DNA of 38,283 bases from NCBI GenBank assembly GCA_903895695.1, contig CAITUY010000229.1:1-38283 (forward strand). Direction: 5' to 3'. The notes under the pieces are model-generated. The model saw only the letters and a list, made by a program, of their open reading frames with translations. It searched no databases and was not told where the DNA came from. This document shows, one piece after another, positions 1-8,545 of this stretch. Numbering within the stretch: the first letter of the stretch is position 1; every line of letters begins with the position of its first letter. The stretch is from an uncultured bacterium. GTDB lineage: Bacteria > Verrucomicrobiota > Kiritimatiellia > CAIKKV01 > CAITUY01. A program made the position numbers and the translations under genes.

Positions 1-1
1 C

Positions 2-70
2 CTCGACCCCTACAAACTGCGTACCCTCATCGACGCCAAACGACACGCAATCCTCAGCCAGCTTCGGTAA
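2..70 (+). CDS. C-terminal end of a probable transposase/integrase (partial)
   Basis: The first in-frame stretch of the window is open to the left edge and ends at TAA 68-70. It gives 22 residues ending DAKRHAILSQLR. A basic tail beginning Asn/Asp-Pro-Tyr, followed directly by IS-end-like repeats, is typical of DDE transposases and integrases of insertion sequences. The fragment is too short to assign a family. Its downstream context (two copies of a repeat, then an unrelated gene on the other strand) supports the right end of an insertion sequence. It could instead be the end of an unrelated protein. Confidence 0.35.
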   Translation, partial: LDPYKLRTLIDAKRHAILSQLR

Positions 71-136
71 CACCAATTATGGCGCAACCATCACCCAGCT
101 CACCCGCCCTTCGGTAACCTTTTATTCTGGCGCAAC
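63..136. repeat. Two direct copies of an IS-end-like repeat
   Basis: The motif ttcggtaac followed by ggcgcaac occurs twice: at 63-71 with 81-88, and at 110-118 with 129-136. The two copies are 47 bases apart with nearly the same internal spacing (18 and 19). The bases between the half-motifs are AT-rich and similar. Multiple short direct repeats inside the terminus are known for some insertion sequences, for example the IS21 family. The first copy overlaps the stop of the upstream partial gene. Inference: the right terminus of an IS, probably old, whose left part lies outside the window. Confidence 0.45.
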
Positions 137-149
137 TCGCGTCCGCCCC

Positions 150-1022
150 TTAGAACAGGTCGGGCTGCTCCAAACCCTTCAATAGTGAGTGCAATTCCAG
201 TCGTTCGTAGAAGGGCCGGAGTTTCGCAGGAGACTCTGGCTGCACCGCCAAGGCATCCCACCCCGGCGAGCACCCAAGGTCGCGCCGCAGACGGATGAGG
301 CGGACGTTATTTTCGACCAGCGCCCGCGACGCCCCCAGCCGGCTGCGTATGCGCTCCGATTCCACCTCAGCGAGGCGTTCCCAAAGCGAGTCCAGGGATC
401 CAAACTGCCCCAAAAGTCTGGCCGCGGTCTTCGGTCCCAGACCCTCCACTCCCGGAATATTGTCGGCCGTATCGCCGGTCAAGGCCAGCCAGTCGACAAT
501 CTGGTCCGGATAGACGCCCGTCTTCGCACGGACCGCCTCGCGTCCCATCTTGGGCTCGTCCCGCGACGCGGTAATCAGACTGACGTGGTCGTCAACAAGC
601 TGAAAAAGGTCCTTGTCACTGCTCGCGATCAGGATTTCATCGGCCCCGTCCGAGGTCGCCCACATGGCGAGCGACGCCAGAACATCGTCCGCCTCCTGCC
701 GTTCCAGGCGGATCACCGTCACTGCCGCCCGTTCGAGGTAGTCCATGATCGGGGCAATCTGCTCACGCAGGGCATCCGGCATGGGCGGGCGTTGCGACTT
801 ATAGGTCGGCAATCTTTCCAAGCGCTCTACGGGCGTGCCGCCATCCCAGGCGACGACGAAGTGGGTCGGCTTCCAGACCTGCTGAAACTGGCGGATCGCG
901 CGGATGAACCCAAAGACGGCGTTAGTCGGCTTTCCGTCCTGCGTGCTGAGGCCCTTGATCCCGAAGAATGACCGATAGAGGTAGCCGGTCCCATCAACCA
1001 TCAGAAGGCGCCGGAACGACAT
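150..1022 (-). CDS. Stand-alone 5'-3' exonuclease (PolA N-terminal domain / Xni type)
   Basis: This 290-residue protein corresponds to the 5' nuclease domain of DNA polymerase I without a polymerase. Visible motifs are the N-terminal metal-binding Asp (LLMVDGTGYLYRSFF), AWDGG, EADDVLA, SSDKDLFQLV and the H3TH segment TGDTADNIPGVEGLGPKTAARLL. The family removes RNA primers and flaps during replication and repair. The ATG at 1022 is preferred because it lies one base past the secretin stop; an in-frame TTG at 1037 would overlap the secretin gene. The gene is therefore probably co-transcribed, and perhaps translationally coupled, with the pilus operon. The function is clear; why it sits in a pilus operon is not. 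Confidence 0.9.
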   Translation of the reverse strand: MSFRRLLMVDGTGYLYRSFFGIKGLSTQDGKPTNAVFGFIRAIRQFQQVWKPTHFVVAWDGGTPVERLERLPTYKSQRPPMPDALREQIAPIMDYLERAAVTVIRLERQEADDVLASLAMWATSDGADEILIASSDKDLFQLVDDHVSLITASRDEPKMGREAVRAKTGVYPDQIVDWLALTGDTADNIPGVEGLGPKTAARLLGQFGSLDSLWERLAEVESERIRSRLGASRALVENNVRLIRLRRDLGCSPGWDALAVQPESPAKLRPFYERLELHSLLKGLEQPDLF

Positions 1023-1023
1023 A

Positions 1024-4011
1024 TCAGTTCCGGGCAACCGGTGCGCCGGGCGCCATCGGCGACATGTCCGCCTTCTCGCCTTCGATATTCCTGATCGACT
1101 TGCCGGCCGGGTCGACGAGTCTGGCGGTAACGAAGATCAAGAGGTTCTTCTTAATGCTCTGTTCCGACTGACTGCGGAAGAGGATACCGATCAGGGGTAT
1201 ATCACCGAGCAAGGGAATCTTGTCATTGACCTTGGTCAGTTGCTCGGTAATCAGGCCGCCCATGACTACCGTGGCGCCGTCGTAGATCGAGATCTGAGTA
1301 TTGAGCGTGCGGACATGGAAGAACGGCTGGGGCATGTTAAGCTGCTCGGTGGAGCCATCGGCCCGGTGAATGGTCGAACCGTACTGGAACCAAGTGGGAT
1401 CGGTGACGACCGACGGCGTCATCGTAAGGTTGATCATGTTTCCGTCCGGACTGACTTCGGGCAGCACGGTTAGAATCACACCGACTTCGCGGGTCTGGAA
1501 GTCCTGCGGCACCACAACCGTCTCCTGCACCGTGTTGGCCGTTACGCCGGCCGCCGCCTGCTGGATCTGGCCGCCCTGCACCTCAAAGGTCGTGGGATAA
1601 ATGAACTCGGTGACAACGCGGATCGAGGCCTCGCTACCCGAGCGGGTGGTGACTTTGGGTGCGGAGAGCAAATCGGCGTTGCCGTTCTGCTCCAACGCGT
1701 GCAGCACCGTGGATAATTCCGGGTTCGTCAGGACGCTCGACACGGAAAGTATCTTGCCCAGGGTGCCCTGGCCTCCGCCTTCGGCAATCTGGCTGCCGGT
1801 GCTACTGTCGGTGCCCCAGAAGCGCAGCCCGGTCGTAAAGCCTCCGGACGTGCTATTCTGGTTGGCCACGATGGCCGGAGTCGCACTGAGTGGCGTAAAG
1901 GCGCTTACTTTCTTCGTGGCCAGCGTGGCACTGCTGTTCAGAAGCCATTCGAGACCAAGTTCCTGAAGGTCGGTCTCGTTGACCTCGACGAAGCGGGCTT
2001 CGATCTCAACCTGCTTGGGGACGACGTTCAGCTCGGCCAGCAACTTCTCGAAGATGGCAAGATTTTCGGACGTGTTAGCCACGATGACCTTGCCGACCGC
2101 CTGATTGTAGGTGATGGACGATCCCTTCGGGAACTTGACGCCCATCTGGTCGAAGATGGCCTTCAGGTCTCCGACGCCCCCGTTGATCTCTTCCTTCTCC
2201 ATGCCGACGACCTCGCGACCGCCGACGTTTCGGTTTGCCGGGGCCGCGGGCATGCCCGCTCGAGCTGCGGTCACACGTTCAATGAAGGTGGGTTCGACCG
2301 GGTACATGCGCACTTCGATCTGGGCGGGATCGTAATCGGCCGGAACAATCATCACGATGTTGCCGTCGACGCGGTAACGCAGCCCGGCAACCGAGGTGAT
2401 GATCTTCATGGCCGACAGCATCGAGATGTAACGGGCCGTGAAGGTGATTTCGGCGACCTGCGTACCCCCGCCTCCGCCGGCATCGGTCTTCTCGCCGCCG
2501 AACAGGTCCTCGCCAGCCTTGGCGGGTGCGGCCGTCGCAGTGGCACCGCCACCGGCCGGGCTCAGGTTAAGGATAATGTTGATGCCCTTCTTGGACGGGT
2601 CATTCTCCTGTTTGTCGGCTTCCACGCTGGCCTTGTTCAGAAAGTCGACCACGTCATGAATATTGGCCTGACGGAATTCGATCTCGGGAATGATGATGCG
2701 CTCCATCTTCTTGAGGATGTTGTCGCCCTGCGGGGGAGGGGCGTTCGTCGGGGTCTTGACGCCGGCCAGCGCCTTGTACTGGGGCGGATTCCACGATTCA
2801 CGAACCTGGGCGGACATCTTGGCGGCCGTGGCGTTCCGCTCCGTGGAGGCGGTGTTGTACTGGAGATCGCCGATCTCCTTGAGGTAGTGCATGGCTTCGC
2901 GGTTATCGCGATCCAGCGCCAGGACAGACTCGAAGCTGGCGCGCGCCCGGGCGTAGTCGCGAGCGGCCAGATACTTCTTGCCCTCCAGCATCTGCTTGTC
3001 GGTTTCCGGCATTGGCGCTTCCGGGCCTCGCCCGGTCTCCACCACAGGCCCCGCCAAAATTGTCTCAAGCCTTACCTTGAGTTTCTTCAGGTCCTTGTCG
3101 TTGGGGAAACGGTTCAGGGCGTCGTTTACCCTGGCCAAAGCTTCGGTATTCTTGCCGGCCTTCATCAAGCCCAGGGCGACGCGATATTCGCAAACAGGAA
3201 TGCGTTCGACGGCCCGGGCGCGGTCGGGGACCGTGGCGGCGGTGCCGTGCAGCTTGGCCACGGCCCTTAGGTAACCCTTCAGGGCGGCGGCGTAGTCGCC
3301 TTCCTTCCACGCCTTGTCAGCGTCCTGAATGGCCATCTGGCCTTCCTTGGCATCGGCTTGGCGACGGACGACCTCGACGTTGGCAATGGCTTCAGCTTCA
3401 CTGGACCGCACCGGGGCGGCCGCTGCGGCGGGCTGGGCTTCCGCGGCAGGAGCCTGCGCGGCCGGGGTTGTGGCGGGCACAGCCGCCACGGGCGGCTCGG
3501 CAGGCGGCGTCACGGGCTTCTTCTCCTCAACCTTGGCAGGAACCAGTTCTTCGATCGGGGTTACCGCGGGGGCGGCTTCGGCTTTGGGGACCGTGGCAAC
3601 CGGCGGCTTTTTTTCTTCGACTTTGGCTGGAGCAAGTTCCTCAATCACGGGGGCGGCGACCACGGGGGCGGCTTCAGTCTTGGGGGGTACTGCCGGGGCC
3701 GGCTCAACCTTCTTGACCTCGGGCTTGGCGGGTGCAAGCTCCTCGATAAGCGGAGCAACGGCGGGCGTGGCTTCGGCCTTGGGGGCCTCGACGGCGGGTT
3801 GCGCGGACTTGTTCGTCGCGGCGACCGGGAGGAGTTCCTCGATCTTGGGCTCGGCAGCGGGTGTGACCGCCGCTGCAGCTTGCTTTTCCTGCTTGAGTTC
3901 CTCAATAGCGGCGTCGTTCGTCTTCGGCGCATCCTGCGCACGCACGATCAAAGCCGCAATCGTGATTACCAAGCTTGGCAATCCGACGAAGAACAGGCGT
4001 TTGGCTGTCAT
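1024..4011 (-). CDS. pilQ: Type IV pilus/type II-like secretin, Amuc_1098-like
   Basis: A 995-residue outer-membrane secretin. It has a signal peptide (1-25) and a Pro/Ala/Glu/Lys-rich region (about 30-205) with five IEEL motifs. TPR-like helices follow (about 215-385), then secretin N-terminal domains (about 437-560 and 615-670) and the secretin barrel (about 675-970). The signature KIPLLGDIPLIGILF at 931-945 is diagnostic. Secretins form the ring through which a pilus or secreted protein crosses the outer membrane. Length and the long low-complexity region fit the Amuc_1098 family of PVC bacteria rather than proteobacterial PilQ. The ATG at 4011 has a GAGGAG about ten bases upstream. It is downstream of four other pilus genes in one operon. 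Confidence 0.92.
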   Translation of the reverse strand: MTAKRLFFVGLPSLVITIAALIVRAQDAPKTNDAAIEELKQEKQAAAAVTPAAEPKIEELLPVAATNKSAQPAVEAPKAEATPAVAPLIEELAPAKPEVKKVEPAPAVPPKTEAAPVVAAPVIEELAPAKVEEKKPPVATVPKAEAAPAVTPIEELVPAKVEEKKPVTPPAEPPVAAVPATTPAAQAPAAEAQPAAAAAPVRSSEAEAIANVEVVRRQADAKEGQMAIQDADKAWKEGDYAAALKGYLRAVAKLHGTAATVPDRARAVERIPVCEYRVALGLMKAGKNTEALARVNDALNRFPNDKDLKKLKVRLETILAGPVVETGRGPEAPMPETDKQMLEGKKYLAARDYARARASFESVLALDRDNREAMHYLKEIGDLQYNTASTERNATAAKMSAQVRESWNPPQYKALAGVKTPTNAPPPQGDNILKKMERIIIPEIEFRQANIHDVVDFLNKASVEADKQENDPSKKGINIILNLSPAGGGATATAAPAKAGEDLFGGEKTDAGGGGGTQVAEITFTARYISMLSAMKIITSVAGLRYRVDGNIVMIVPADYDPAQIEVRMYPVEPTFIERVTAARAGMPAAPANRNVGGREVVGMEKEEINGGVGDLKAIFDQMGVKFPKGSSITYNQAVGKVIVANTSENLAIFEKLLAELNVVPKQVEIEARFVEVNETDLQELGLEWLLNSSATLATKKVSAFTPLSATPAIVANQNSTSGGFTTGLRFWGTDSSTGSQIAEGGGQGTLGKILSVSSVLTNPELSTVLHALEQNGNADLLSAPKVTTRSGSEASIRVVTEFIYPTTFEVQGGQIQQAAAGVTANTVQETVVVPQDFQTREVGVILTVLPEVSPDGNMINLTMTPSVVTDPTWFQYGSTIHRADGSTEQLNMPQPFFHVRTLNTQISIYDGATVVMGGLITEQLTKVNDKIPLLGDIPLIGILFRSQSEQSIKKNLLIFVTARLVDPAGKSIRNIEGEKADMSPMAPGAPVARN

Positions 4012-4056
4012 AGGGAACGTCTCCTCAACAAAAAGTACGGTGCGTGGTGCGAATGC

Positions 4057-5088
4057 CTACGCCCCCTCTTCCTTGGTGTCACGGACCGAAGGAGCATTTG
4101 GCTTCTCACCCCCTATCCAGACATCCATGTCCCGCGAAGGGTCGTGTATTAGAACACGGTTCATATCCGTGTCAACCTTTTTGACCTGATACTTGAACCC
4201 CTTCACCTCGAACTCCGAATCGATGCGGACAGGGATGCGAGCCCCGTCAAAACCGGAAATCAAGGTGATCTCGTACTCGCTACGCGGTACGACCTTCCCC
4301 TTGACCAGGGGAATCTGTTTGCCCGCGCGCTCGACGGTGAGCGTGGGACCCTCGACCGCCTTTTCGTCATAGGCAATGACCTTGAACCCCTCCACCTCTT
4401 CGCCCAAGGACGCCCAGTAGGTGCGCCCTCCCTTGCGGAGATTGATCTGGTACAATGTCTTCCCCTCGACCCTGTTGACGCTCTTGAACACGAGGGTGAA
4501 CGGGATCGGTGTCAATTTACCCAAGGTAACCTTGGCCAGCGGCGGCGGGTGGCTGGCAGGATCGCGTGGGTCGGTGCCGAACCGGTACTCCTCGAGGTTG
4601 GTGAATCCGTCGTTATCGGCATCGCCGTTGGCGTCTGAGGGATCGAGCGGGTTAAACCCGTGGGCGATTTCCCACGTGTCGGGCATTCCGTCCTCATCGC
4701 GATCCATGTCCTTATCCGGGATGCCGGTCGGCTGGAGCGCATGGCAGTAGGGGCAATTCGTGGCGGCATAGGGAATCGGCCGGTCGCAGTTGACGCAACT
4801 CACGCGCAGTTCAGGGAGGAGCAGATGGTTGGTCCAGTCGGCAACCTGCATCGGATTATCGAGCACCTTATGATCGGATACGAACGCCGATCGATCGACC
4901 GGTTTGGCCTCCCCATGCTTTGGTTTCAGACCGTTCAGTTCATCGTCGAAAGCCTGCTGCCGGCCTTTCAGCAGCTGGGCATGGACGGCCAGCAGGATCA
5001 GCGACACGAAAAGCACCAGCAGGACAACCGACGCAATGATGCGGTCGTAGGTCCTCTTCAGCCACTGGCCAAAGCCGCGAACGCTCAT
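4057..5088 (-). CDS. Membrane-anchored zinc-ribbon/TSP3-repeat protein of the pilus cluster, Amuc_1099-like
   Basis: A 343-residue protein with a basic N-terminus and one membrane helix (about 17-36), so the rest is predicted to be periplasmic. Four cysteines form a zinc-ribbon-like CxxC...CxxC (C98, C101, C112, C115). Directly after come Asp/Asn-rich thrombospondin type 3-like calcium-binding repeats (about 124-177: DKDMDRDEDG, DANGDADNDG). The C-terminal 160 residues are probably beta-rich. The start codon overlaps the stop of the upstream gene by four bases (ATGA). Position and size match Amuc_1099, an uncharacterised partner of the secretin. Its role is unknown; a Ca2+- or Zn2+-stabilised periplasmic connector is plausible. 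Confidence 0.8.
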   Translation of the reverse strand: MSVRGFGQWLKRTYDRIIASVVLLVLFVSLILLAVHAQLLKGRQQAFDDELNGLKPKHGEAKPVDRSAFVSDHKVLDNPMQVADWTNHLLLPELRVSCVNCDRPIPYAATNCPYCHALQPTGIPDKDMDRDEDGMPDTWEIAHGFNPLDPSDANGDADNDGFTNLEEYRFGTDPRDPASHPPPLAKVTLGKLTPIPFTLVFKSVNRVEGKTLYQINLRKGGRTYWASLGEEVEGFKVIAYDEKAVEGPTLTVERAGKQIPLVKGKVVPRSEYEITLISGFDGARIPVRIDSEFEVKGFKYQVKKVDTDMNRVLIHDPSRDMDVWIGGEKPNAPSVRDTKEEGA

Positions 5089-6131
5089 GGTGCTCCTTCT
5101 GCCGGGGTCGGCGCGACCGCTTGCTTCGCGAACTGGTAGACGTCGACCTCCATCTTGACGGAAACGGGCGTATCACGGCCACACACAATGCGAAGATCGC
5201 GCGAAGCTTCCGGGGCGGGCGCAGGCTTGGCCTTGGCCACCGCGGCCCCCCTGGCCCCAAGCCCTCTTATCCCGGGTAGCCTCGGCTCCACGGGCGTGGG
5301 TGCCGCCTCGGCCGCCTTGGCGTTCAATTTGCTTTCACCGGCCATTTCGACGCGCGTCACCACCGTGAAGAGCGGGTTGCGGGCATAGCCGTCGAGCACC
5401 CGGATCAATGCGCTTTCATTAGCCGTGAAGCTGAACACGAAATGCCAGGTGCCGAACATCTGGCCATCAGGTACGAGCCCTGTCTCGGGGTTCACGGTGT
5501 TCATGACCGTCGAAGCCGACGAACTGGCCGCCCCCCCGTGGTGCCCCGACGTCGCCGTGGCCGTATGCGCCGCGCCGCCGGCGATCGCCTCCTCTTCGAA
5601 TTCCTCGCGGCCAATCCCCCGCAACTCTGCAATGTGCGCCACGCAAAGAACATCGAATAGGTTCTGGACAATCCTCAGTTGCTGCGTCAGGCGAGATACG
5701 TCTTTCTGGGTAGGCAGGTCCCCTTTCATCTGGCGACCGAAGCTAAAGTCGAATTCTTTCTTCCCAAACACCGCCACCCCCGCCGCATCCGCCTTGGATA
5801 GCATCGACTCGCGGGCCTCCCAAAACTGCCCGACGAATTTTGCAGGGCTCTGCTCCAAGGGCTCCACCTGGCCCCGGCTCATCGCCACGAGTAGACCGGC
5901 GAGTTCCTTGTCAATCGCCGCCAGGTTAGCACGCTCCATCTCCAGATTCCGCGCCGAGGGGAAGGGGTCGCGCCCGTAAAGGTATTCGAGTCGGCCCTTG
6001 GTATCGCTCAGGGCCGTCTCGGCGCTGGAAAACGCCATAAACCCCTGGACCAGGAGCACGCCCACGCCGGCAAACAGCAGCACGAACAGGACCACCGCCG
6101 CGACTATGATTGCTTTCCGACGTGAACGCAT
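5085..6131 (-). CDS. Amuc_1100-like inner-membrane pilus assembly protein (PilO-like position)
   Basis: A 348-residue protein with a single N-terminal membrane helix (about 8-30) after a basic start. A helical region (about 33-90, SSAETALSDTKGRLEYL) and an alpha/beta periplasmic domain follow. The Asp-Pro-Phe-Pro-Ser segment near residue 55 resembles the corresponding Asn-Pro-Tyr-Pro of Amuc_1100. In Akkermansia, Amuc_1100 is an abundant membrane protein of the pilus-like locus that has been reported to interact with host TLR2. By position between PilM/N and the secretin it corresponds to PilO. The gene lies 17 bases after the PilM stop and overlaps the next gene by four bases. Assignment rests on synteny, topology and limited sequence resemblance. 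Confidence 0.8.
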   Translation of the reverse strand: MRSRRKAIIVAAVVLFVLLFAGVGVLLVQGFMAFSSAETALSDTKGRLEYLYGRDPFPSARNLEMERANLAAIDKELAGLLVAMSRGQVEPLEQSPAKFVGQFWEARESMLSKADAAGVAVFGKKEFDFSFGRQMKGDLPTQKDVSRLTQQLRIVQNLFDVLCVAHIAELRGIGREEFEEEAIAGGAAHTATATSGHHGGAASSSASTVMNTVNPETGLVPDGQMFGTWHFVFSFTANESALIRVLDGYARNPLFTVVTRVEMAGESKLNAKAAEAAPTPVEPRLPGIRGLGARGAAVAKAKPAPAPEASRDLRIVCGRDTPVSVKMEVDVYQFAKQAVAPTPAEGAP

Positions 6132-6148
6132 AACGCCTCGATCGTTGA

Positions 6149-7819
6149 TCAGCCTCCGGCGGGCCTCTCGGGTTTCGGCACCGCCGGCTTGTCGTTGAGC
6201 CCCGCATCAATCACGAACTCGCTGACGTAGTCCGTTCCAGAGACGGGCTTGATCTTGCGGATCTGAACATCGTCCGAAAGATACCCCACCCCCTTGAGCG
6301 ACAAGGCGAAATCAGTGATGGCTTGATGGCTGACCTTATCGCTGAACCCCATGCCCTGGATGCTCAGACGGTAGGACACCGTTCCACCTTCGCTCTTGGC
6401 GACCGGTTGAATCGACGTCAGCCACATGCCTTCGATCAGCCGCTGGTGAACGTCGTTCAGGACGGCCAACCACCGCGTTCGGTTGGCGATCAGGTCGGCC
6501 AGCACGCCGGTTTTTCCGAGCACGATCTCTTTCTGCTTGGCCAGTTCATTCAGGCGGTCGTTCGGTGCCGCCAACTTGACGATGCGCTCCTTCACCTTCC
6601 CGAGCCGGTCCTCGGCCATCGACCGCATCCGGTGCAGAAAGGCGCCGAACACGAGCATAATCAGGATCAGGCCCGCCGCCGCCATGGCAAAAAACGGCAA
6701 CCGCCGGTGCAGCACCTTGCGCGCCACCAGATCCGGTGGCATCAGGTTGATCTCGACAGGACACGACAGCGTGCGGCGCAGCGCCAACCCAACGACCTCG
6801 CCCAACAGGTGCACTTCCGAGCCGATCTTCTCCGAGGACACGTGCGGGCTCACGGCCACATTCCTGAAGGGGTTCAGGAAATCCACGTCCATCTTCAGCT
6901 TTTCCCGGAGGAACGTGTTGGCGTGCGGGATGATGGAGCAGCCGCCGGCCAGCAACACCATCGTCGGCTGACTCCCGCCCTGCTGGCTGCGATAGAAATT
7001 GATCGTGCGGGTCACCTCGGCGTGCAGACGCGTCATCACATTGCGGACGATCTTCGACGTGCGATCGGCCACCCCGACCTCGTGCCCTTCATAGGCCCCG
7101 CCGAATCCAACGAACGCATGCGCCACCTTCAACTGTTCGGCTTCCTCGAAGGACAGCTCGAATTCCTTCATCACGTCCTTGGTGACGGCGATGCCGGCGA
7201 CGGGAATGCTGCGGCTGAAGATGCGGGTTCCCTCGACGAACACGACGTTCGTGGAACGGGCGCCCATGTCGAGGATCATCGTGCAGCCGGGCAGGTCCGC
7301 GTAGTTGTACCGCACGGCGTTATACAGCGCGAGCGGCGACACGTCGACGAGGACGGGCTCCAACCCCGCCGCCTCGACGCAATCGGTCAGATTCTTGACC
7401 ACGTCGCCCTTGACGGCCACCAGCATCACGCTCAGGTCGCCAGTTTCCTGGCCCACGAGCTGGTAGTCCCACACGACCTCATCGATCGGGAACGGCACGT
7501 TCTGCTGCGCTTCGTAGCGGACTATCTGCGAGATCTTGTCGGGCGTTACCGGGGGCAGCTTTACATATCGAGGAAATACCATCTGGCCGGAGATCGAGAT
7601 CGCCACCGGGCCGGGCCGAATCCCGCTCGTCCTGAGAATATCGCGAATGGCCGAGACAATGTAGGCAGAAGGATCGGCCGTACTGTCGGGATCCACCCCC
7701 AGCGGCGCCACGGCATAGTCGAGCAGTTCCAGGCCGGACGGCTTGACGGGCTTGAATTCGGCAATGACCAGCTTGCTGGCGCCGATGTCGAGAGCGAGTA
7801 TACGGTCCTGGCCGAGCAT
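6149..7819 (-). CDS. pilM: PilM-PilN fusion: actin-like ATPase joined to a membrane-anchored domain, Amuc_1101-like
   Basis: Residues 1-350 form an actin/FtsA-fold ATPase like PilM: phosphate-1 motif ILALDIGASKLVIAEF (7-22), phosphate-2 motif ILDMGARSTNVVF (182-194), and adenosine motif VLLAGGCSIIPH (288-299). A PilN-like module follows: the EINLMPPDL segment (356-364), a membrane helix (about 373-395), a coiled region, and a periplasmic ferredoxin-like domain to residue 556. In proteobacteria PilM is cytoplasmic and binds the short N-terminus of a separate PilN. Here both are one 556-residue chain, so the ATPase is tethered to the membrane. The same fusion occurs at the Akkermansia locus. 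The gene starts three bases after the upstream stop. Confidence 0.9.
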   Translation of the reverse strand: MLGQDRILALDIGASKLVIAEFKPVKPSGLELLDYAVAPLGVDPDSTADPSAYIVSAIRDILRTSGIRPGPVAISISGQMVFPRYVKLPPVTPDKISQIVRYEAQQNVPFPIDEVVWDYQLVGQETGDLSVMLVAVKGDVVKNLTDCVEAAGLEPVLVDVSPLALYNAVRYNYADLPGCTMILDMGARSTNVVFVEGTRIFSRSIPVAGIAVTKDVMKEFELSFEEAEQLKVAHAFVGFGGAYEGHEVGVADRTSKIVRNVMTRLHAEVTRTINFYRSQQGGSQPTMVLLAGGCSIIPHANTFLREKLKMDVDFLNPFRNVAVSPHVSSEKIGSEVHLLGEVVGLALRRTLSCPVEINLMPPDLVARKVLHRRLPFFAMAAAGLILIMLVFGAFLHRMRSMAEDRLGKVKERIVKLAAPNDRLNELAKQKEIVLGKTGVLADLIANRTRWLAVLNDVHQRLIEGMWLTSIQPVAKSEGGTVSYRLSIQGMGFSDKVSHQAITDFALSLKGVGYLSDDVQIRKIKPVSGTDYVSEFVIDAGLNDKPAVPKPERPAGG

Positions 7820-7822
7820 GGC

Positions 7823-8485
7823 TTACTTCACGGCCTCATAGTCGTCGTAACTCACATAGGCGAAGGGCGTCTGAGCCTTTGAAAGCACCATTCCCTCTTT
7901 CGGCACCAACTTCGTAGTCTTCCACCAGTCCGAGGGCAGGGGCTGGCCTTTCGGAAGCTTGCCCTCGCTCTGTGCCGCCACCACGTCGCCACCGGATAGA
8001 ACTTCGACGGCCACCGCCACCACGTCGCCGTAGCGCGCCAGCGTGCTCGGACGGATGTAAGCGGAACTCATGTGGTTCCTGCCCCGCGCGACATCCACGT
8101 GGGTCACCTGGCCCTTCAGGAAGGTAAATTCGCCGGTCGCCCGATCATGCAGTAATGCGTAATACACGAGGACCAGTTCATCGATCCATTCAGGCTCCGA
8201 ATCGAACATAACGATCATCTCGGCCCAGTCGCGGGCCGGCGCGCGGCCGCGGGGGAAGATCTCGGGAAGCTTGGCCAAACCGCGGGGACCGTTGCCCGTG
8301 AATTGCCGGATGCGAACGATCCCGGCCGCGGCGGTTCCGCCGCCGGCATTGGCGCCACCCGCCGCTCCGCCGCCCGCCGCGCCCGCGGTCCGGGTGCGGA
8401 CGGTCTGGGCCGGAGAATCCGGCGCAGTCAGCGCCGCCACGACAACAGCGGCGGCCAAAAAAGACCATGATCGGAAGCCATTCAT
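7823..8485 (-). CDS. Secreted Ig-like pilus accessory protein, Amuc_1102-like
   Basis: A 220-residue protein with a signal peptide (about 1-27, ending SPAQ), a Gly/Ala-rich linker (about 32-55), and a beta-rich domain (for example WAEMIVMFDSEPEWIDELVL). It is the first gene of the pilus operon, as Amuc_1102 is in Akkermansia, where that protein has been described as having an immunoglobulin-like fold. The ATG at 8485 is chosen over an in-frame TTG one codon earlier because a GAGGAG lies nine bases upstream. A sigma-70-type promoter is seen at 8546-8573. It could be a pilin-like or pilus-associated subunit. Identity rests mainly on synteny. Confidence 0.7.
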   Translation of the reverse strand: MNGFRSWSFLAAAVVVAALTAPDSPAQTVRTRTAGAAGGGAAGGANAGGGTAAAGIVRIRQFTGNGPRGLAKLPEIFPRGRAPARDWAEMIVMFDSEPEWIDELVLVYYALLHDRATGEFTFLKGQVTHVDVARGRNHMSSAYIRPSTLARYGDVVAVAVEVLSGGDVVAAQSEGKLPKGQPLPSDWWKTTKLVPKEGMVLSKAQTPFAYVSYDDYEAVK

Positions 8486-8545
8486 CAATATGCGCTCCTC
8501 GGGTGGGGTCCGATCTGAACCGGCCCTGCCCTAACAATGGCTGTC

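Noticed and set aside
3329..4189. Ala/Ser/Gly-rich long open frames on the plus strand (286 and 264 codons)
   Set aside because: They mirror the Pro/Ala/Glu-rich low-complexity region of the secretin on the other strand and have no independent features.
6323..7882. A 519-codon open frame on the plus strand opposite the PilM gene
   Set aside because: It is rich in His, Arg, Gln and Asp with no domain pattern and lies entirely antisense to a clear PilM-PilN gene; it is a high-GC shadow frame.
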